DNA from: an uncultured Eubacteriales bacterium
GTDB lineage: Bacteria > Bacillota > Clostridia > Oscillospirales > Ruminococcaceae
Assembly (NCBI GenBank): GCA_902493155.1
Contig: CABUOE010000012.1
Location: 1 to 23,885, forward strand
Reading direction: 5' to 3'
DNA length: 23,885 nt
The notes beneath the pieces were generated by a model that was given only the letters and a program-made list of their open reading frames with translations, was not told where the DNA came from and did no database searches. This document shows positions 1-8,867 of the stretch, one piece after another (positions within the stretch are counted from its first letter, which is position 1; each line of letters starts with the position of its first letter). The position numbers and the translations under genes were made by a program.

Positions 1-1
1 T

Positions 2-1420
2 GGCCGCATCCAGTACCGCAACCGCAAGGGCCACATCAAGGAACTGACCGAAATACTGGACACAACCATCAAGGACGCCATCGGCGGCGTCCATTTACTT
101 CCATTTTTCCCCTCTTCCGGTGACAGAGGCTTTGCTCCCATGACCTACCGGGAGGTGGATCCCGCCTTTGGCGACTGGGAAGACGTAAAAAACCTTTCGG
201 AGCGGTACTATCTCATGTACGACTACATGATTAACCACATTTCCGCCCAAAGCGAATACTATAAGGATTTTCTGGAAAAGAAAGACGCTTCCAAATATAA
301 GGATCTATTCATCCGTTACAAAGACTTCTGGAAAAACGGCGAGCCCACTGAGGAAGAGGTGGATGCCATCTATAAAAGAAAGCCCCGGGCCCCCTATACC
401 GTGGCTCACTTTGCCGACGGCACCAAGGAAAAGGTCTGGTGTACCTTTGACGAAGAGCAGATTGACATCAACGTCAAAAGTGAAACATCGAAAAAATTCA
501 TCCGGGAAAATCTGAAGTGGCTGGCGAAAAACGGAGCCGCCATCATCCGGCTGGACGCCTTTGCCTACGCTACAAAGAAAGCCGGCACCAGCTGCTTCTT
601 CATTGAGCCGGAAGTATGGGACCTCATCAAAGAGTGTGAAGAAATCCTCAAACCCTTCGGCACCATCATCCTGCCGGAAATCCACGAGCATTACACCATG
701 CAGCAGAAGATCGAATCCCACGGGCTGCCGGTCTATGACTTTGCCCTACCCATGCTGCTGCTCCACGGAATTTACTATGGGGAGAGCAAATATTTAAAGC
801 ACTGGTTTGAAATTTGCCCCAGAAATCAGTACACGACCCTCGATACTCATGACGGCATCGGAGTAGTGGACGTAAGAGATTTGCTTCCCGATGAAGAAAT
901 TGAAAAAACTCGGGAACACTTATACAGTCGCGGCGCTAACGTAAAGAAAATTTACAGCACCGCCGCCTACAACAACCTGGATATCTACCAGATTAACTGC
1001 ACCTACTATTCCGCCTTGGGCGACGATGACGACGCTTATCTTCTGGCCCGCGCCGTCCAGTTCTTCGCCCCCGGCATCCCGCAGGTCTACTACGTTGGAA
1101 TGCTGGCGGGAGCAAATGACATTAAGCTTCTGGAAGAGACCAAAGTCGGACGCAACATCAACCGCCACTACTACACCAAAGAAGAAGTGGCCAAAGAAGT
1201 GGAACGGCCGGTTGTGAAGAAGCTTCTCAGTCTGATGTGTTTCCGAAACAGCCACCCTGCTTTCAGCGGTGAATTCCTCGTAGAGGATAGTTCCGGAAGC
1301 GAACTTATCATCCGTCGCAGAAACGGCGGACACGAGGCCGTCCTCAAGGCGGACCTCAAGGGAAAAAGCTTCACTGTCTCCTATACGGAAAACGGCAGCG
1401 TAAAAGAATTATCCCTTTGA
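2..1420 (+). CDS. gtfA: Sucrose phosphorylase (GH13_18), 5'-truncated by the window edge
   Basis: A phosphorolytic glycosidase converting sucrose plus phosphate to alpha-glucose-1-phosphate and fructose in the cytoplasm. The frame is open from base 2, so the gene begins to the left of the window and only a short N-terminal piece is missing. Family marks are GVHLLPFFPSSGDRGFAP near the first beta strand, the nucleophile Asp in RLDAFAYATKKAGTS (codon at 554), the acid/base Glu in LPEIHEHY (codon at 677), the stabilising Asp in TLDTHDGIG (codon at 851), and the phosphorylase-type loop PGIPQVYYVGMLAG followed by GRNINRHYY. That last block matches sucrose phosphorylases better than hydrolases. The gene heads a sugar-uptake operon that ends with a fructokinase, which fits sucrose. 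Closely related GH13_18 specificities (sucrose-6'-phosphate or glucosylglycerate phosphorylase) cannot be excluded by eye. Confidence 0.88.
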   Translation, partial: GRIQYRNRKGHIKELTEILDTTIKDAIGGVHLLPFFPSSGDRGFAPMTYREVDPAFGDWEDVKNLSERYYLMYDYMINHISAQSEYYKDFLEKKDASKYKDLFIRYKDFWKNGEPTEEEVDAIYKRKPRAPYTVAHFADGTKEKVWCTFDEEQIDINVKSETSKKFIRENLKWLAKNGAAIIRLDAFAYATKKAGTSCFFIEPEVWDLIKECEEILKPFGTIILPEIHEHYTMQQKIESHGLPVYDFALPMLLLHGIYYGESKYLKHWFEICPRNQYTTLDTHDGIGVVDVRDLLPDEEIEKTREHLYSRGANVKKIYSTAAYNNLDIYQINCTYYSALGDDDDAYLLARAVQFFAPGIPQVYYVGMLAGANDIKLLEETKVGRNINRHYYTKEEVAKEVERPVVKKLLSLMCFRNSHPAFSGEFLVEDSSGSELIIRRRNGGHEAVLKADLKGKSFTVSYTENGSVKELSL

Positions 1421-1436
1421 CATTATTCGAGCGCTA

Positions 1437-1456
1437 TGTGACGTGGAAGAGTCACA
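1437..1456 (+). other. Small intercistronic hairpin
   Basis: TGTGAC (1437-1442) and GTCACA (1451-1456) form a perfect 6-bp stem with an 8-base loop, just after the sucrose phosphorylase stop. There is no T-run, so it is not a terminator. It may mark an mRNA processing or stabilising site before the binding-protein gene, whose strong GAGGAGG ribosome site lies at 1479-1485. Confidence 0.3.
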
Positions 1457-1492
1457 TCAAAATATGTATGTATAACTTGAGGAGGATTTATT

Positions 1493-2994
1493 ATGAAAAA
1501 GTTCAGAAAACTTTTGGCACTGGGCCTTGCCGCTGTCATGACGGCAACCGCCTTCGCAGGCTGCGGAAACTCCGGAGGAGGCTCCGCAAACAAGGACTAT
1601 GATTTCTACATTTTTAACACCAAAGGAGAAAATGCCGACGCTATGCAGGCAGCCGTTAACGCCTACCAGGAGAAAACCGGCCTGAAAGTCAAGCTCTTCT
1701 CCCTGGGCTCCGGCACCAACAGCGCCGACACCCTCAGGGCCGAGATGAACTCCAAAAACAAACCCGCGCTCTTCTCCATCATGAATATCCAGGAGCTTGC
1801 CGAGTGGAAGGAAGGCGGCTTCGCTGCCGACCTGAGCACCCTGACCACCAACGCGAACTTTAAACACTTCACGACGCCCTCCCCGATAACCTAAAACTCA
1901 CCACTAACGGCACCGACAGCTACGGCATCCCCTACAACGTAGAAGGTTACGGCTATATTGTCGATACCCTGATGCTGGCTGACCTCTTCGGCGCGGATAA
2001 CGTGGATGCTTTCCTCAATGACTGTAAGCTGGCTACCTATGACGAATTTGCCGCCATGGTGGACACCTTGGACGCTTATATTCAGAATGGCACCGCCGGA
2101 ACCGTTACAGTAAACGGTAAGGGCTACCCTCTGGCCGCGGAAAAAACCGGCCTTGCCCAGAACCTCACCGGCGTGTTCTCTGTCGCTGGTTCCGAAAAAT
2201 GGACCTACGGCGACCACATGATCAACATCGCCATCGACACTGTTTTCGAGAACCCTTCTGCAACGAAAAACGCTACCGCCGAGCAGATTGACGAGCTGAA
2301 AAAGCCCTTTATCGCCTACGCCAAGGCGCTGGACGTGAAAACCTCACACGTAGCCGGCGAAAACGGTCCTCTGCCCCGCAGCCCTGAGATGATCAACTCT
2401 ACTACAAACGGCTACGACCCCGCTGTCCAGAAATTTGCCGACCATAAGGCAATTTTCATGAAACAAGGTAACTGGGTTTACACCAATATCGAAAAGGTGA
2501 ACCCCGAAATCGTTAAGACGCTGACTTTTGTGCCGGTCAAGATGCCTTTCACCGACAATGATATCAAGGTTCCCGGCCTGACCGCTGAAAAGATGCAGAG
2601 ATCCATTCCCGTATTCGTTCCCAACTACTATGCTATCAACTCTAAAGTAAGCGAAGAAGAGCAAAATATGGCAATGGACTTCTTAGTCTGGCTCAACACC
2701 ACTGACGAAGGCAAAAAATTCATTACCGAAAATATGGCCTTTATCCCCTATAACGCAGACCCCGCGACCACTAATCTGGGCAACTCCTTAGGCGACTCCA
2801 TCATCCAATATATGGCTTCCGGCGATACCATTACAAACGCTTACGCCGGCGCTCCCACCAACTGGTCCGGTGAAACCGTCGGTCTTGAAATCATGGAGAA
2901 ATACCTGACCAAAGCTGAGTGGACCGAAGATGACTACAATGCAATCGCCGATTACGCCATTGCAAAATGGAAAGAAATGGCGGGACTTCAATAA
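1493..2994 (+). pseudogene. Sugar-binding lipoprotein of an ABC transporter, interrupted by a frameshift
   Basis: Extracellular solute-binding protein (family 1, UgpB/MalE-like) that would deliver sucrose or related sugars to the two permeases downstream. The start is ATG 1493, seven bases after GAGGAGG. The signal peptide ends in lipobox FAGC (Cys24), followed by a Gly/Ser linker. Frame 2 runs from 1493 to a stop at 1892-1894, while the mature domain continues in frame 1 from about 1864 to 2994 (GIPYNVEGYGYIVD onward, then a typical C-terminal half with DFLVWLNTTDEGKKF). Frame 1 has a TAA at 1861, so the break lies between 1862 and 1892, most simply one lost base near 1865-1870. Rejoined length is about 500 residues. 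The rest of the operon is intact, so a sequencing or assembly error is as likely as a real mutation. Confidence 0.8.
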
Positions 2995-3020
2995 CAACTC
3001 TCCTTTTTGAGCAGCAGAGC

Positions 3021-3124
3021 GGAGGAGGTACGCCCCCTCCTTCGCCTGCACCCCTTTATTGCGGCAACACCTGCAGCCTGCCTTTGACGGCAGCGGTTTA
3101 GAATACGATACGCGCTTTCGCGCG
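3021..3124 (+). other. Cluster of three intercistronic hairpins
   Basis: The 152-base gap between binding-protein and permease genes holds three stem-loops: GGAGGAGG/CCCCCTCC with a TACG loop (3021-3040, one mismatch), CTGCC/GGCAG (3078-3093) and CGCGC-TTTC-GCGCG (3111-3124). None has a T-run. Structures at this point in MalE-MalF-type operons are known to protect the binding-protein mRNA and keep permease expression lower. That role is inferred here. Confidence 0.4.
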
Positions 3125-3146
3125 GCATCAGAAAGGTAGGTAGATT

Positions 3147-4046
3147 ATGCAGAAATACTATAAAAAATGGTTTTTCCCACTGGCGCTTCCGTCGATTATC
3201 CTGTTTCTGTTCGTCATCCTGATTCCCTTTGTTTTAGGTGTCCTTTATTCTTTCTCAGCGTGGAGAGGCACCTACTTTGCAGGGGGTGACAACGCCTTCC
3301 AGGCTTTCGTCGGCGTACAAAACTACGTCAACGCCTTTAAAAACCCGAAATTCTTTACAGCTCTCGTATACACCATTCAGTTTACCCTGGTCGCTGTCGT
3401 CGTGATCAACGTGGTCGCGTTGGCCCTGGCCATGATGGTGACGAAAATTTCCAAAGCTTCCGGCGTATTCCGAACCATCTTCTTTATGCCGAACCTTCTG
3501 GGCGGCCTGGCGCTGGGCTTCATCTGGCAGTTTATCTTCCAGATCGTCTTTTCCCAGATTCTCTTTGGCGGCGATCATCCTCTGATTTCCATTCCGGCGC
3601 TGACAAACATGCTGCAGGACCACTACAAGGCCCTGTTCGCACTGGTTATACTAGTCACCTGGCAGATGGCCGGATATATGATGATTATCTACATCACCGG
3701 CCTCAACAACATCCCCACCGACCTGTACGAAGCGGCGGAAATGGACGGAGCAAACGCTTTCCAGCGCTTTCGGGTCATCACCCTTCCCATGCTGATGCCC
3801 GCCATCACCATCGTGTTCTTCCTGACTTTAGCAAACTGCTTTAAACTGCTCGACCAGAACATCGCTTTGACGGACGGTAACTTCAATACTCGCCTGCTGG
3901 CGACCCAGATTCTGCGGACGACCCGCGATACCTCGCCTCCGGATTACGGTATGGCGCAGGCACAGGCTGTTATCTTCTTTGTCCTCATCGCAATCGTCAC
4001 TCTGGTTCAGGTTTCGATCACAAAGAGGAAAGAGGTGGAAGCGTAA
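3147..4046 (+). CDS. Sugar ABC transporter permease (MalF/UgpA type)
   Basis: Membrane subunit of a carbohydrate uptake ABC transporter, 299 residues, the usual size. The N-terminus has a hydrophobic first span (LALPSIILFLFVILIPFVLG), and about five more spans follow. The cytoplasmic EAA loop that docks the ATPase is clear: EAAEMDGANAFQRFRVITLP. A ribosome site (GAAAGGTAGG) precedes ATG 3147. Its stop overlaps the start of the next permease by one base, so the two are translationally coupled and should form a heterodimer. The substrate is inferred from the neighbouring sucrose phosphorylase and fructokinase. Confidence 0.93.
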   Translation: MQKYYKKWFFPLALPSIILFLFVILIPFVLGVLYSFSAWRGTYFAGGDNAFQAFVGVQNYVNAFKNPKFFTALVYTIQFTLVAVVVINVVALALAMMVTKISKASGVFRTIFFMPNLLGGLALGFIWQFIFQIVFSQILFGGDHPLISIPALTNMLQDHYKALFALVILVTWQMAGYMMIIYITGLNNIPTDLYEAAEMDGANAFQRFRVITLPMLMPAITIVFFLTLANCFKLLDQNIALTDGNFNTRLLATQILRTTRDTSPPDYGMAQAQAVIFFVLIAIVTLVQVSITKRKEVEA

Positions 4047-4894
4047 TGGCAAAGAATCATCACATGAGTACCAAACGCAGAGTGGGACAGACGATTCTGT
4101 ATATTGTTTTGATCCTCATCGCTATCTACACCCTCTTTCCCGTGGCTTTCCTCATCATCAACGCCTTCAAACCCCAGGCGGAGATCGTCGGCTCCCCTCT
4201 AGCCCTTCCAAAAACTTGGAACTTCAGCTATATCGCCAACGCTGCCGATCATTTTTTCAAGGCGCTGGGCATCACCTTCCTTGTCACCGTGATTTCTGTA
4301 GCGCTGCTGGTCATCGTTTCGTCGCTGGCGGCCTGGGTCATGGTGCGAAATAAGAATAAGTTTTCTAATGTCCTACTCTTGATGTTTACAGCGGCCATGC
4401 TGATTCCCTTCCAGGCGGTCATGTATCCCCTTTTAAACCTATTTGAAGGGATTTACCTGAAAAATCTCACTGGTCTGATTCTCATGTACGGCGGTTTCGG
4501 CTTAAGCCTCTCGGTATTTTTGTACCACGGCTTTATCAAGAGCGTCCCCGCCTCCATTGAAGAAGCGGCAGTCATCGACGGCGCGAACATTTTCCAACTT
4601 TTCTTCCGGGTGGTATTCCCGCTCTTAAAATCCACGACAGCGACGGTCATCATCCTGAACGCCATGTGGATCTGGAACGACTACCTGCTGCCCTTCCTGG
4701 TCATCGGAAACGGAGAGGTCCGCACCCTGACGCTGGAACTCTACTTTGCGAAGATGACTTCCGGACAGTACGGAAACCCATGGGAACTGATTTTCCCGGC
4801 GGTGTTCGTCTCGATTATCCCGATTATCGTCGTATTCCTGTTTTTGCAGAAATACATCGTCAAAGGCGTATCCGACGGCGCGATCAAGGCTTAA
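4046..4894 (+). CDS. Sugar ABC transporter permease (MalG/UgpE type)
   Basis: Second membrane subunit of the carbohydrate transporter, 282 residues. It carries the usual six spans, beginning TILYIVLILIAIYTLFPVAF, and the EAA loop EEAAVIDGANIFQLFFRVVF. The start ATG shares its A with the TAA stop of the preceding permease, and a ribosome site (AGAGGTGG) lies inside the upstream gene. A strong terminator follows 26 bases after the stop. No ATP-binding subunit gene occurs in the operon, so a multi-system ATPase of the MsmK type, encoded elsewhere, probably energises the transporter. Confidence 0.93.
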   Translation: MAKNHHMSTKRRVGQTILYIVLILIAIYTLFPVAFLIINAFKPQAEIVGSPLALPKTWNFSYIANAADHFFKALGITFLVTVISVALLVIVSSLAAWVMVRNKNKFSNVLLLMFTAAMLIPFQAVMYPLLNLFEGIYLKNLTGLILMYGGFGLSLSVFLYHGFIKSVPASIEEAAVIDGANIFQLFFRVVFPLLKSTTATVIILNAMWIWNDYLLPFLVIGNGEVRTLTLELYFAKMTSGQYGNPWELIFPAVFVSIIPIIVVFLFLQKYIVKGVSDGAIKA

Positions 4895-4920
4895 TACAAA
4901 TACTGCCGACCTGACGGCGG

Positions 4921-4952
4921 AAAAAAGGCAGTTTTTAAAAACTGCCTTTTTT
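4921..4952 (+). terminator. Rho-independent terminator between permease and glucosidase genes
   Basis: A perfect 16+16 inverted repeat, AAAAAAGGCAGTTTTT followed by its complement, with no unpaired bases. Its T-tract forms the 3' arm. It lies inside an otherwise continuous operon, so it probably attenuates rather than abolishes transcription of the glucosidase gene downstream; no separate promoter is visible before 4980. Confidence 0.85.
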
Positions 4953-4979
4953 GATTATAATTTTTGAAGGAGAACAATT

Positions 4980-6653
4980 ATGAATCAAAAATGGTGGCAG
5001 GACGCAATCGTCTACCAAATCTACCCCCGCAGCTTCTATGACTTGGACGGAGACGGCATCGGCGACATTCCCGGCATCATCGAAAAACTGGATTATATCA
5101 AGGATTTGGGCTGCAACGTCATTTGGCTCTGCCCGGTCTATGAATCCCCCATGAAGGACAATGGTTACGACATTGCCGATTACTATAAAATCGACCCCCG
5201 TTTCGGCACCAACGAGGATGTTTACCGCCTCATTGACGAAGCCGGAAAACGAGGCATCAAAATCGTCATGGATTTAGTCATCAACCATTGCTCCAGCGAG
5301 CATGAGTGGTTCAAGGAGGCGTTAAAAGACCCCACTGGCCCCTATGGCAAGTATTTCATCATCAAGGAGGGTAAGGACGGAAATCCGCCCAACAACTGGC
5401 GTTCTATCTTCGGGGGAAGCGTATGGGAGCCCATTCCCGGAACGGATTTATTTTATTTTCATACCTTCGCTAAGGAGCAGCCGGATCTAAACTGGGAGAC
5501 CAAGGAGCTCCGGGAAGAGCTTTACAAGATGGTCAACTGGTGGTTGGACAAAGGGTTAGGCGGATTTCGGGTGGACGCCATCACCTATATCAAAAAGGAT
5601 CCCGCTTACCCTTCCGCGCCGGCCGACGGACCGGACGGCCTCACAAACGCCAACCCCTACTCCCAGAATTACCCTGGAATCGGGGAATTTCTCAGTGAAC
5701 TTCGCGACCGCTGCTTCAAACCCCACAACTGCATGACGGTAGCGGAGGCCCCCGGCGTCCCCGCCGATGAGCTCCCTGACTATATCGGAGAAGACGGATA
5801 CTTCTCGATGATTTTCGATTTCAGCTACGCCGATATGGACGTCATTCCCGGCGGAGACTGGCACCATCGCCGGCTGTTCACAGCAAAAGAATTCCGGGAC
5901 ACAGTATTCGAGACTCAACTGAATCTGCAAAAAGCCGGCTGGGGCGCTAATTATCTCGAAAATCACGACCAGCCCCGCTCTCTCAATAAATACCTGCCGG
6001 AGGACAGCATCAACTACCATTCCACCACCATGCTGGGCACCTTCTACTTCTTCCTGAGGGGCACTCCCTATATCTATCAGGGTGAGGAGCTGGGCATGGT
6101 CAATGCCAACTGGGAATCCATCGATGCTTTCGACGACATCCAAACCAAAGACCAGTATCGCCGCGCCCTAGCCGCCGGTCTTTCCGTGGAAGAAGCCATG
6201 GCGGTGGTCAACCGCCGCAGCCGCGACAACAGCCGCACTCCCTTTCCCTGGACTGGGGGGTTAAACGCCGGATTTACCGAAGGGACGCCCTGGCTCCCGG
6301 TGGCAGGTGGGCATGTAGCCGTCAACGCCGAGGCCGAGGGCAAGGAACCGGATTCGGTACTTTCCTACTACAAAAAGATGACCGCCCTGCGCAAAGACGC
6401 TAAGTGGCGGGACGCCCTCGTATTAGGTGATTTCAAGCCCTGCCTGACGGAGCAGGACGCCGTTGCAGCATATTTCAGGGAACACAATGGGCAGCGGGTT
6501 TTGGTGCTTTGCAATTTCAGCGGAGAGGAAAATCTCGTCAAAACCGAATGGACGGTGGGAGAAGTTTTGCTCAGCAATTACGGGGAGCTTCAGTTGGAGC
6601 AGAAAGGCCTTGTCCTAAAGCCCTGGCAGGCCGTGGTGCTTTCTGTCGAATAA
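4980..6653 (+). CDS. GH13 alpha-glucosidase / oligo-1,6-glucosidase family (GH13_31-like)
   Basis: Cytoplasmic exo-acting alpha-glucosidase of 557 residues, full length for the family. It starts at ATG 4980 after GAAGGAGA. Conserved regions appear in order: DLVINH (region I), QPDLN (region V, typical of oligo-1,6-glucosidases), GFRVDAITYI with nucleophile Asp199, VAEAPG with acid/base Glu256, and ENHDQPR with Asp330. The residue after the nucleophile is Ala200. In this family Val at that site goes with alpha-1,6 specificity, and Ala or Thr with alpha-1,4 linkages, so a maltase-like or broad specificity is plausible. It lies in the sucrose locus and would release glucose from imported oligosaccharides. 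A trehalose-6-phosphate hydrolase is less likely without a PTS transporter nearby. Confidence 0.88.
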   Translation: MNQKWWQDAIVYQIYPRSFYDLDGDGIGDIPGIIEKLDYIKDLGCNVIWLCPVYESPMKDNGYDIADYYKIDPRFGTNEDVYRLIDEAGKRGIKIVMDLVINHCSSEHEWFKEALKDPTGPYGKYFIIKEGKDGNPPNNWRSIFGGSVWEPIPGTDLFYFHTFAKEQPDLNWETKELREELYKMVNWWLDKGLGGFRVDAITYIKKDPAYPSAPADGPDGLTNANPYSQNYPGIGEFLSELRDRCFKPHNCMTVAEAPGVPADELPDYIGEDGYFSMIFDFSYADMDVIPGGDWHHRRLFTAKEFRDTVFETQLNLQKAGWGANYLENHDQPRSLNKYLPEDSINYHSTTMLGTFYFFLRGTPYIYQGEELGMVNANWESIDAFDDIQTKDQYRRALAAGLSVEEAMAVVNRRSRDNSRTPFPWTGGLNAGFTEGTPWLPVAGGHVAVNAEAEGKEPDSVLSYYKKMTALRKDAKWRDALVLGDFKPCLTEQDAVAAYFREHNGQRVLVLCNFSGEENLVKTEWTVGEVLLSNYGELQLEQKGLVLKPWQAVVLSVE

Positions 6654-6658
6654 AGGAA

Positions 6659-6672
6659 GGTAAGCGCTTTCA
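6659..6672 (+). promoter_or_regulatory. Operator-like site (cre or LacI-family type)
   Basis: GGTAAGCGCTTTCA matches the catabolite-responsive element consensus TGWNANCGNTNWCA at 13 of 14 positions (first base differs). It sits six bases after the glucosidase stop and upstream of the regulator promoter. It could bind CcpA or the local LacI-family repressor. Confidence 0.5.
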
Positions 6673-6733
6673 TGGATTTTGCCTTGACTTTATCAAATAA
6701 TCTGGGCAGTCTGCTAAAATTGACGAAAATTCC

Positions 6734-6762
6734 TTGTTTTGAGGCGGTTATTTTTCTATAAT
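6734..6762 (+). promoter_or_regulatory. Sigma-A promoter of the LacI-family regulator
   Basis: TTGTTT (6734-6739), a 17-base spacer, and a perfect TATAAT (6757-6762). Transcription would start near 6769, about 58 bases before the GTG start of the regulator. Confidence 0.7.
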
Positions 6763-6779
6763 AGGAAATAAGGAATAAA

Positions 6780-6791
6780 GAAACCGTTTCC
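6780..6791 (+). promoter_or_regulatory. Operator-like palindrome in the regulator leader
   Basis: GAAACCGTTTCC contains the inverted repeat GAAAC-C-GTTTC. It lies about 12 bases after the predicted transcription start, where a bound LacI-family protein would block its own transcription. The central CG and A/T arms resemble LacI-family operators. Confidence 0.45.
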
Positions 6792-6826
6792 AAAAGACGG
6801 TGTTTCACCACAGGAGGGTAATAACC

Positions 6827-7804
6827 GTGTCTACGATAAAAGACGTTGCATTGAAAGCCGGCGTTTCTATCGCCACCGTATCCCGGGTGCTCAACAACCG
6901 AGGCGCTATCAGCGAGGCCACCCGGAAAGCTGTTTTTCAGGCAATGGAAGAACTGGACTATCATCCCAACGAAGTGGCCCGTTCGCTGGGCAAACAGCGT
7001 TCCAAGATAATCGGCCTTATCTTGCCGCCCTTGGCCCATCAATTTTATGCCGAGCTGGCCACCAGCATCGAGGACGCGGCCTACCGTCACGGCTACAAGC
7101 TGATGCTCTGCAACTCCTTTTTCGATTCGGAAAAGGAAAAAAGCTATGTGGAGATGCTCAGACGAAACATGGTGGACGGCATCATCGTGGGAAGCCACAC
7201 CGGGGAAACTGACTACTTCAAAAACAGCCATCTCCCCATTGTATCGGTGGAGACTATCATCTCCGACGACATCCCGGCAGTCGTCTCCGACAACTTTCAG
7301 GGCGGCTCTCTCGCCACCCGGCACCTGCTGGCCAAGGGCTGCAAAAATCTCGTCCACATCAGCGGTGAACTGCGCTTAAAGCTCTCGTCCGACGAGCGCG
7401 CTGACGCCTTTCAAAAGCTCTGTGAGCAGGCGGGCGTCCGCCACCACATTTTTGAGGCCACTGAGCAGATGCTGCGGGACCTCAATTACTCGGAAATCGT
7501 CGCCCGCATCTTTCACGAGATTCCGGACGTGGACGGCATCTTCGCCAGTTCCGACATCATCGCTGCTGAGTGTGTCAAAACCTGTGCGGCGCTGGGATAC
7601 CGAGTTCCCGAGGACGTAAAAATCGTCGGATTTGACGGCATCAGCTTCAGTAAAATGTTCCATCCGCCTCTGACCACCATCCGGCAGGACATTCCGGCTT
7701 TGGGGCTGGAATGCGTCCGACAGCTGCTCACCAGCATCGCCGGAGATGATGTACAAAAACGCACGGTACTCCCGGTAAATCTTATCGAGAGGAAGACCAC
7801 ATAA
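6827..7804 (+). CDS. LacI-family transcriptional regulator (ScrR/MsmR-like)
   Basis: Sugar-responsive DNA-binding protein, 325 residues. The chosen start is GTG 6827 because AGGAGGG lies at 6813-6819 and the protein then begins exactly with the LacI-type headpiece STIKDVALKAGVSIATVSRV. A longer frame from 6800 has no ribosome site. The headpiece includes the hinge YHPNEVARSL, followed by a periplasmic-binding-protein-like effector domain (KIIGLILPPL near residue 60, IVGFDGISFS near the end). Placed between the glucosidase and fructokinase genes, it probably represses the sucrose operon and itself, with sucrose, fructose or a phosphorylated derivative as inducer. Confidence 0.9.
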   Translation: MSTIKDVALKAGVSIATVSRVLNNRGAISEATRKAVFQAMEELDYHPNEVARSLGKQRSKIIGLILPPLAHQFYAELATSIEDAAYRHGYKLMLCNSFFDSEKEKSYVEMLRRNMVDGIIVGSHTGETDYFKNSHLPIVSVETIISDDIPAVVSDNFQGGSLATRHLLAKGCKNLVHISGELRLKLSSDERADAFQKLCEQAGVRHHIFEATEQMLRDLNYSEIVARIFHEIPDVDGIFASSDIIAAECVKTCAALGYRVPEDVKIVGFDGISFSKMFHPPLTTIRQDIPALGLECVRQLLTSIAGDDVQKRTVLPVNLIERKTT

Positions 7805-7885
7805 ACGGATTCCCTTATTTCTGCGCGTGGGGATTTTAATTTTAGAAAATATGCCGGCGCGCGCAGCGGCGGATTGGGGAAAACC

Positions 7886-8866
7886 ATGTTTGATTTTGTC
7901 AGTATCGGTGAAATGCTGATCGATTTCACCCCCTATATGACGGAAGGCGGTTCCGCCCTTTACCAGCCGAACCCCGGCGGCGCTCCCGCCAATGTAGCCA
8001 GCGTCGTGGCGAAGCTGGGGCTTCACAGTGCCTTTGTGGGCAAGGTCGGAAACGACGTGTTCGGCCTCAGCTGCAAGGAAGCGCTGAAAAACGCCGGCGT
8101 CTGCACCGAGCATCTGGTGCTCACTTCCGATTATCCCACCACCTTGGCCTTTGTCACTCTCCTCCCCGGCGGCAACCGGGAATTCTCTTTTTACCGCAAC
8201 CGCCTCACCGCCGACGTAAGCCTTGAGAAAAGCGACTTGAGTCAATCGGCCTATCAGAACACCCGGATTTTCCACTTTGGTTCGGTCTCCCTTACCGAGG
8301 ACCCGGAAAAATCCACCGTTCTTTTCGCGGTGGAAGAGGCGAAAAAAGCCGGAGCCATCATCTCCTACGACCCCAACCTGCGGCTTCCCCTCTGGAAGTC
8401 GGCGGAAGAAGCGAAAAAGACGATTCTCGAGACGCTCCATTACGCCGACATCCTGAAATTGTCCGAGGAAGAGGTGGAATTCCTCTTCGGCAAGGTGGAT
8501 GACCACGAAATCTGCAAAGAGCTTTCCGAAAAACACGGTGTCAGTCTCATCCTCATCACTAAGGCGGCGGACGGCTGTTACGCCTATGTAAACGGCCGGG
8601 ATTACCATTCCTACGCCTACGACCTCAAGACCATCGACACCACCGGGGCCGGGGATTCCTTTTTAGCTGGGGTGGTCTACTGTCTGCTCCACAGCGGCAA
8701 GGACATCAAAGACCTGAGCGACGGCGATGTGACCGAGATGCTGGATTTCGCAAACGCCCTGGGCTCCCTCGTCACCACCAAGAAGGGCGCAATCCCCGCC
8801 ATCCCCTCCATCGAGGAAATCAACCGGTGCATGGAGATGGAGCAGAAATTGATTCCGAAAAAGTAA
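7886..8866 (+). CDS. scrK: Fructokinase, PfkB/ribokinase family
   Basis: ATP-dependent sugar kinase of 326 residues that would turn the fructose released by sucrose phosphorylase into fructose-6-phosphate. The N-terminus FDFVSIGEMLIDFTPY and NPGGAPANVASVVAKLG form the first PfkB signature, and TTGAGDSFLAGV holds the catalytic Asp257 of the second. The fructose-type wording of both signatures and the operon partner favour fructokinase over other PfkB kinases. ATG 7886 is chosen because the family begins there; an in-frame TTG at 7874 would add four residues. The ribosome site is weak (GGGGAAA). A strong terminator begins two bases after the stop. Confidence 0.88.
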   Translation: MFDFVSIGEMLIDFTPYMTEGGSALYQPNPGGAPANVASVVAKLGLHSAFVGKVGNDVFGLSCKEALKNAGVCTEHLVLTSDYPTTLAFVTLLPGGNREFSFYRNRLTADVSLEKSDLSQSAYQNTRIFHFGSVSLTEDPEKSTVLFAVEEAKKAGAIISYDPNLRLPLWKSAEEAKKTILETLHYADILKLSEEEVEFLFGKVDDHEICKELSEKHGVSLILITKAADGCYAYVNGRDYHSYAYDLKTIDTTGAGDSFLAGVVYCLLHSGKDIKDLSDGDVTEMLDFANALGSLVTTKKGAIPAIPSIEEINRCMEMEQKLIPKK

Positions 8867-8867
8867 C

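Noticed and set aside
1859..1865. TTTAAAC as a programmed -1 frameshift site in the binding-protein gene
   Set aside because: The heptamer is out of phase: codons read TTT-AAA-CAC, not T-TTA-AAC, and no downstream pseudoknot is evident. An indel is simpler.
7376..8608. A 410-codon open frame on the minus strand
   Set aside because: Antisense to the LacI regulator and fructokinase genes, both with clear family motifs; no domain is recognisable in the antisense product.
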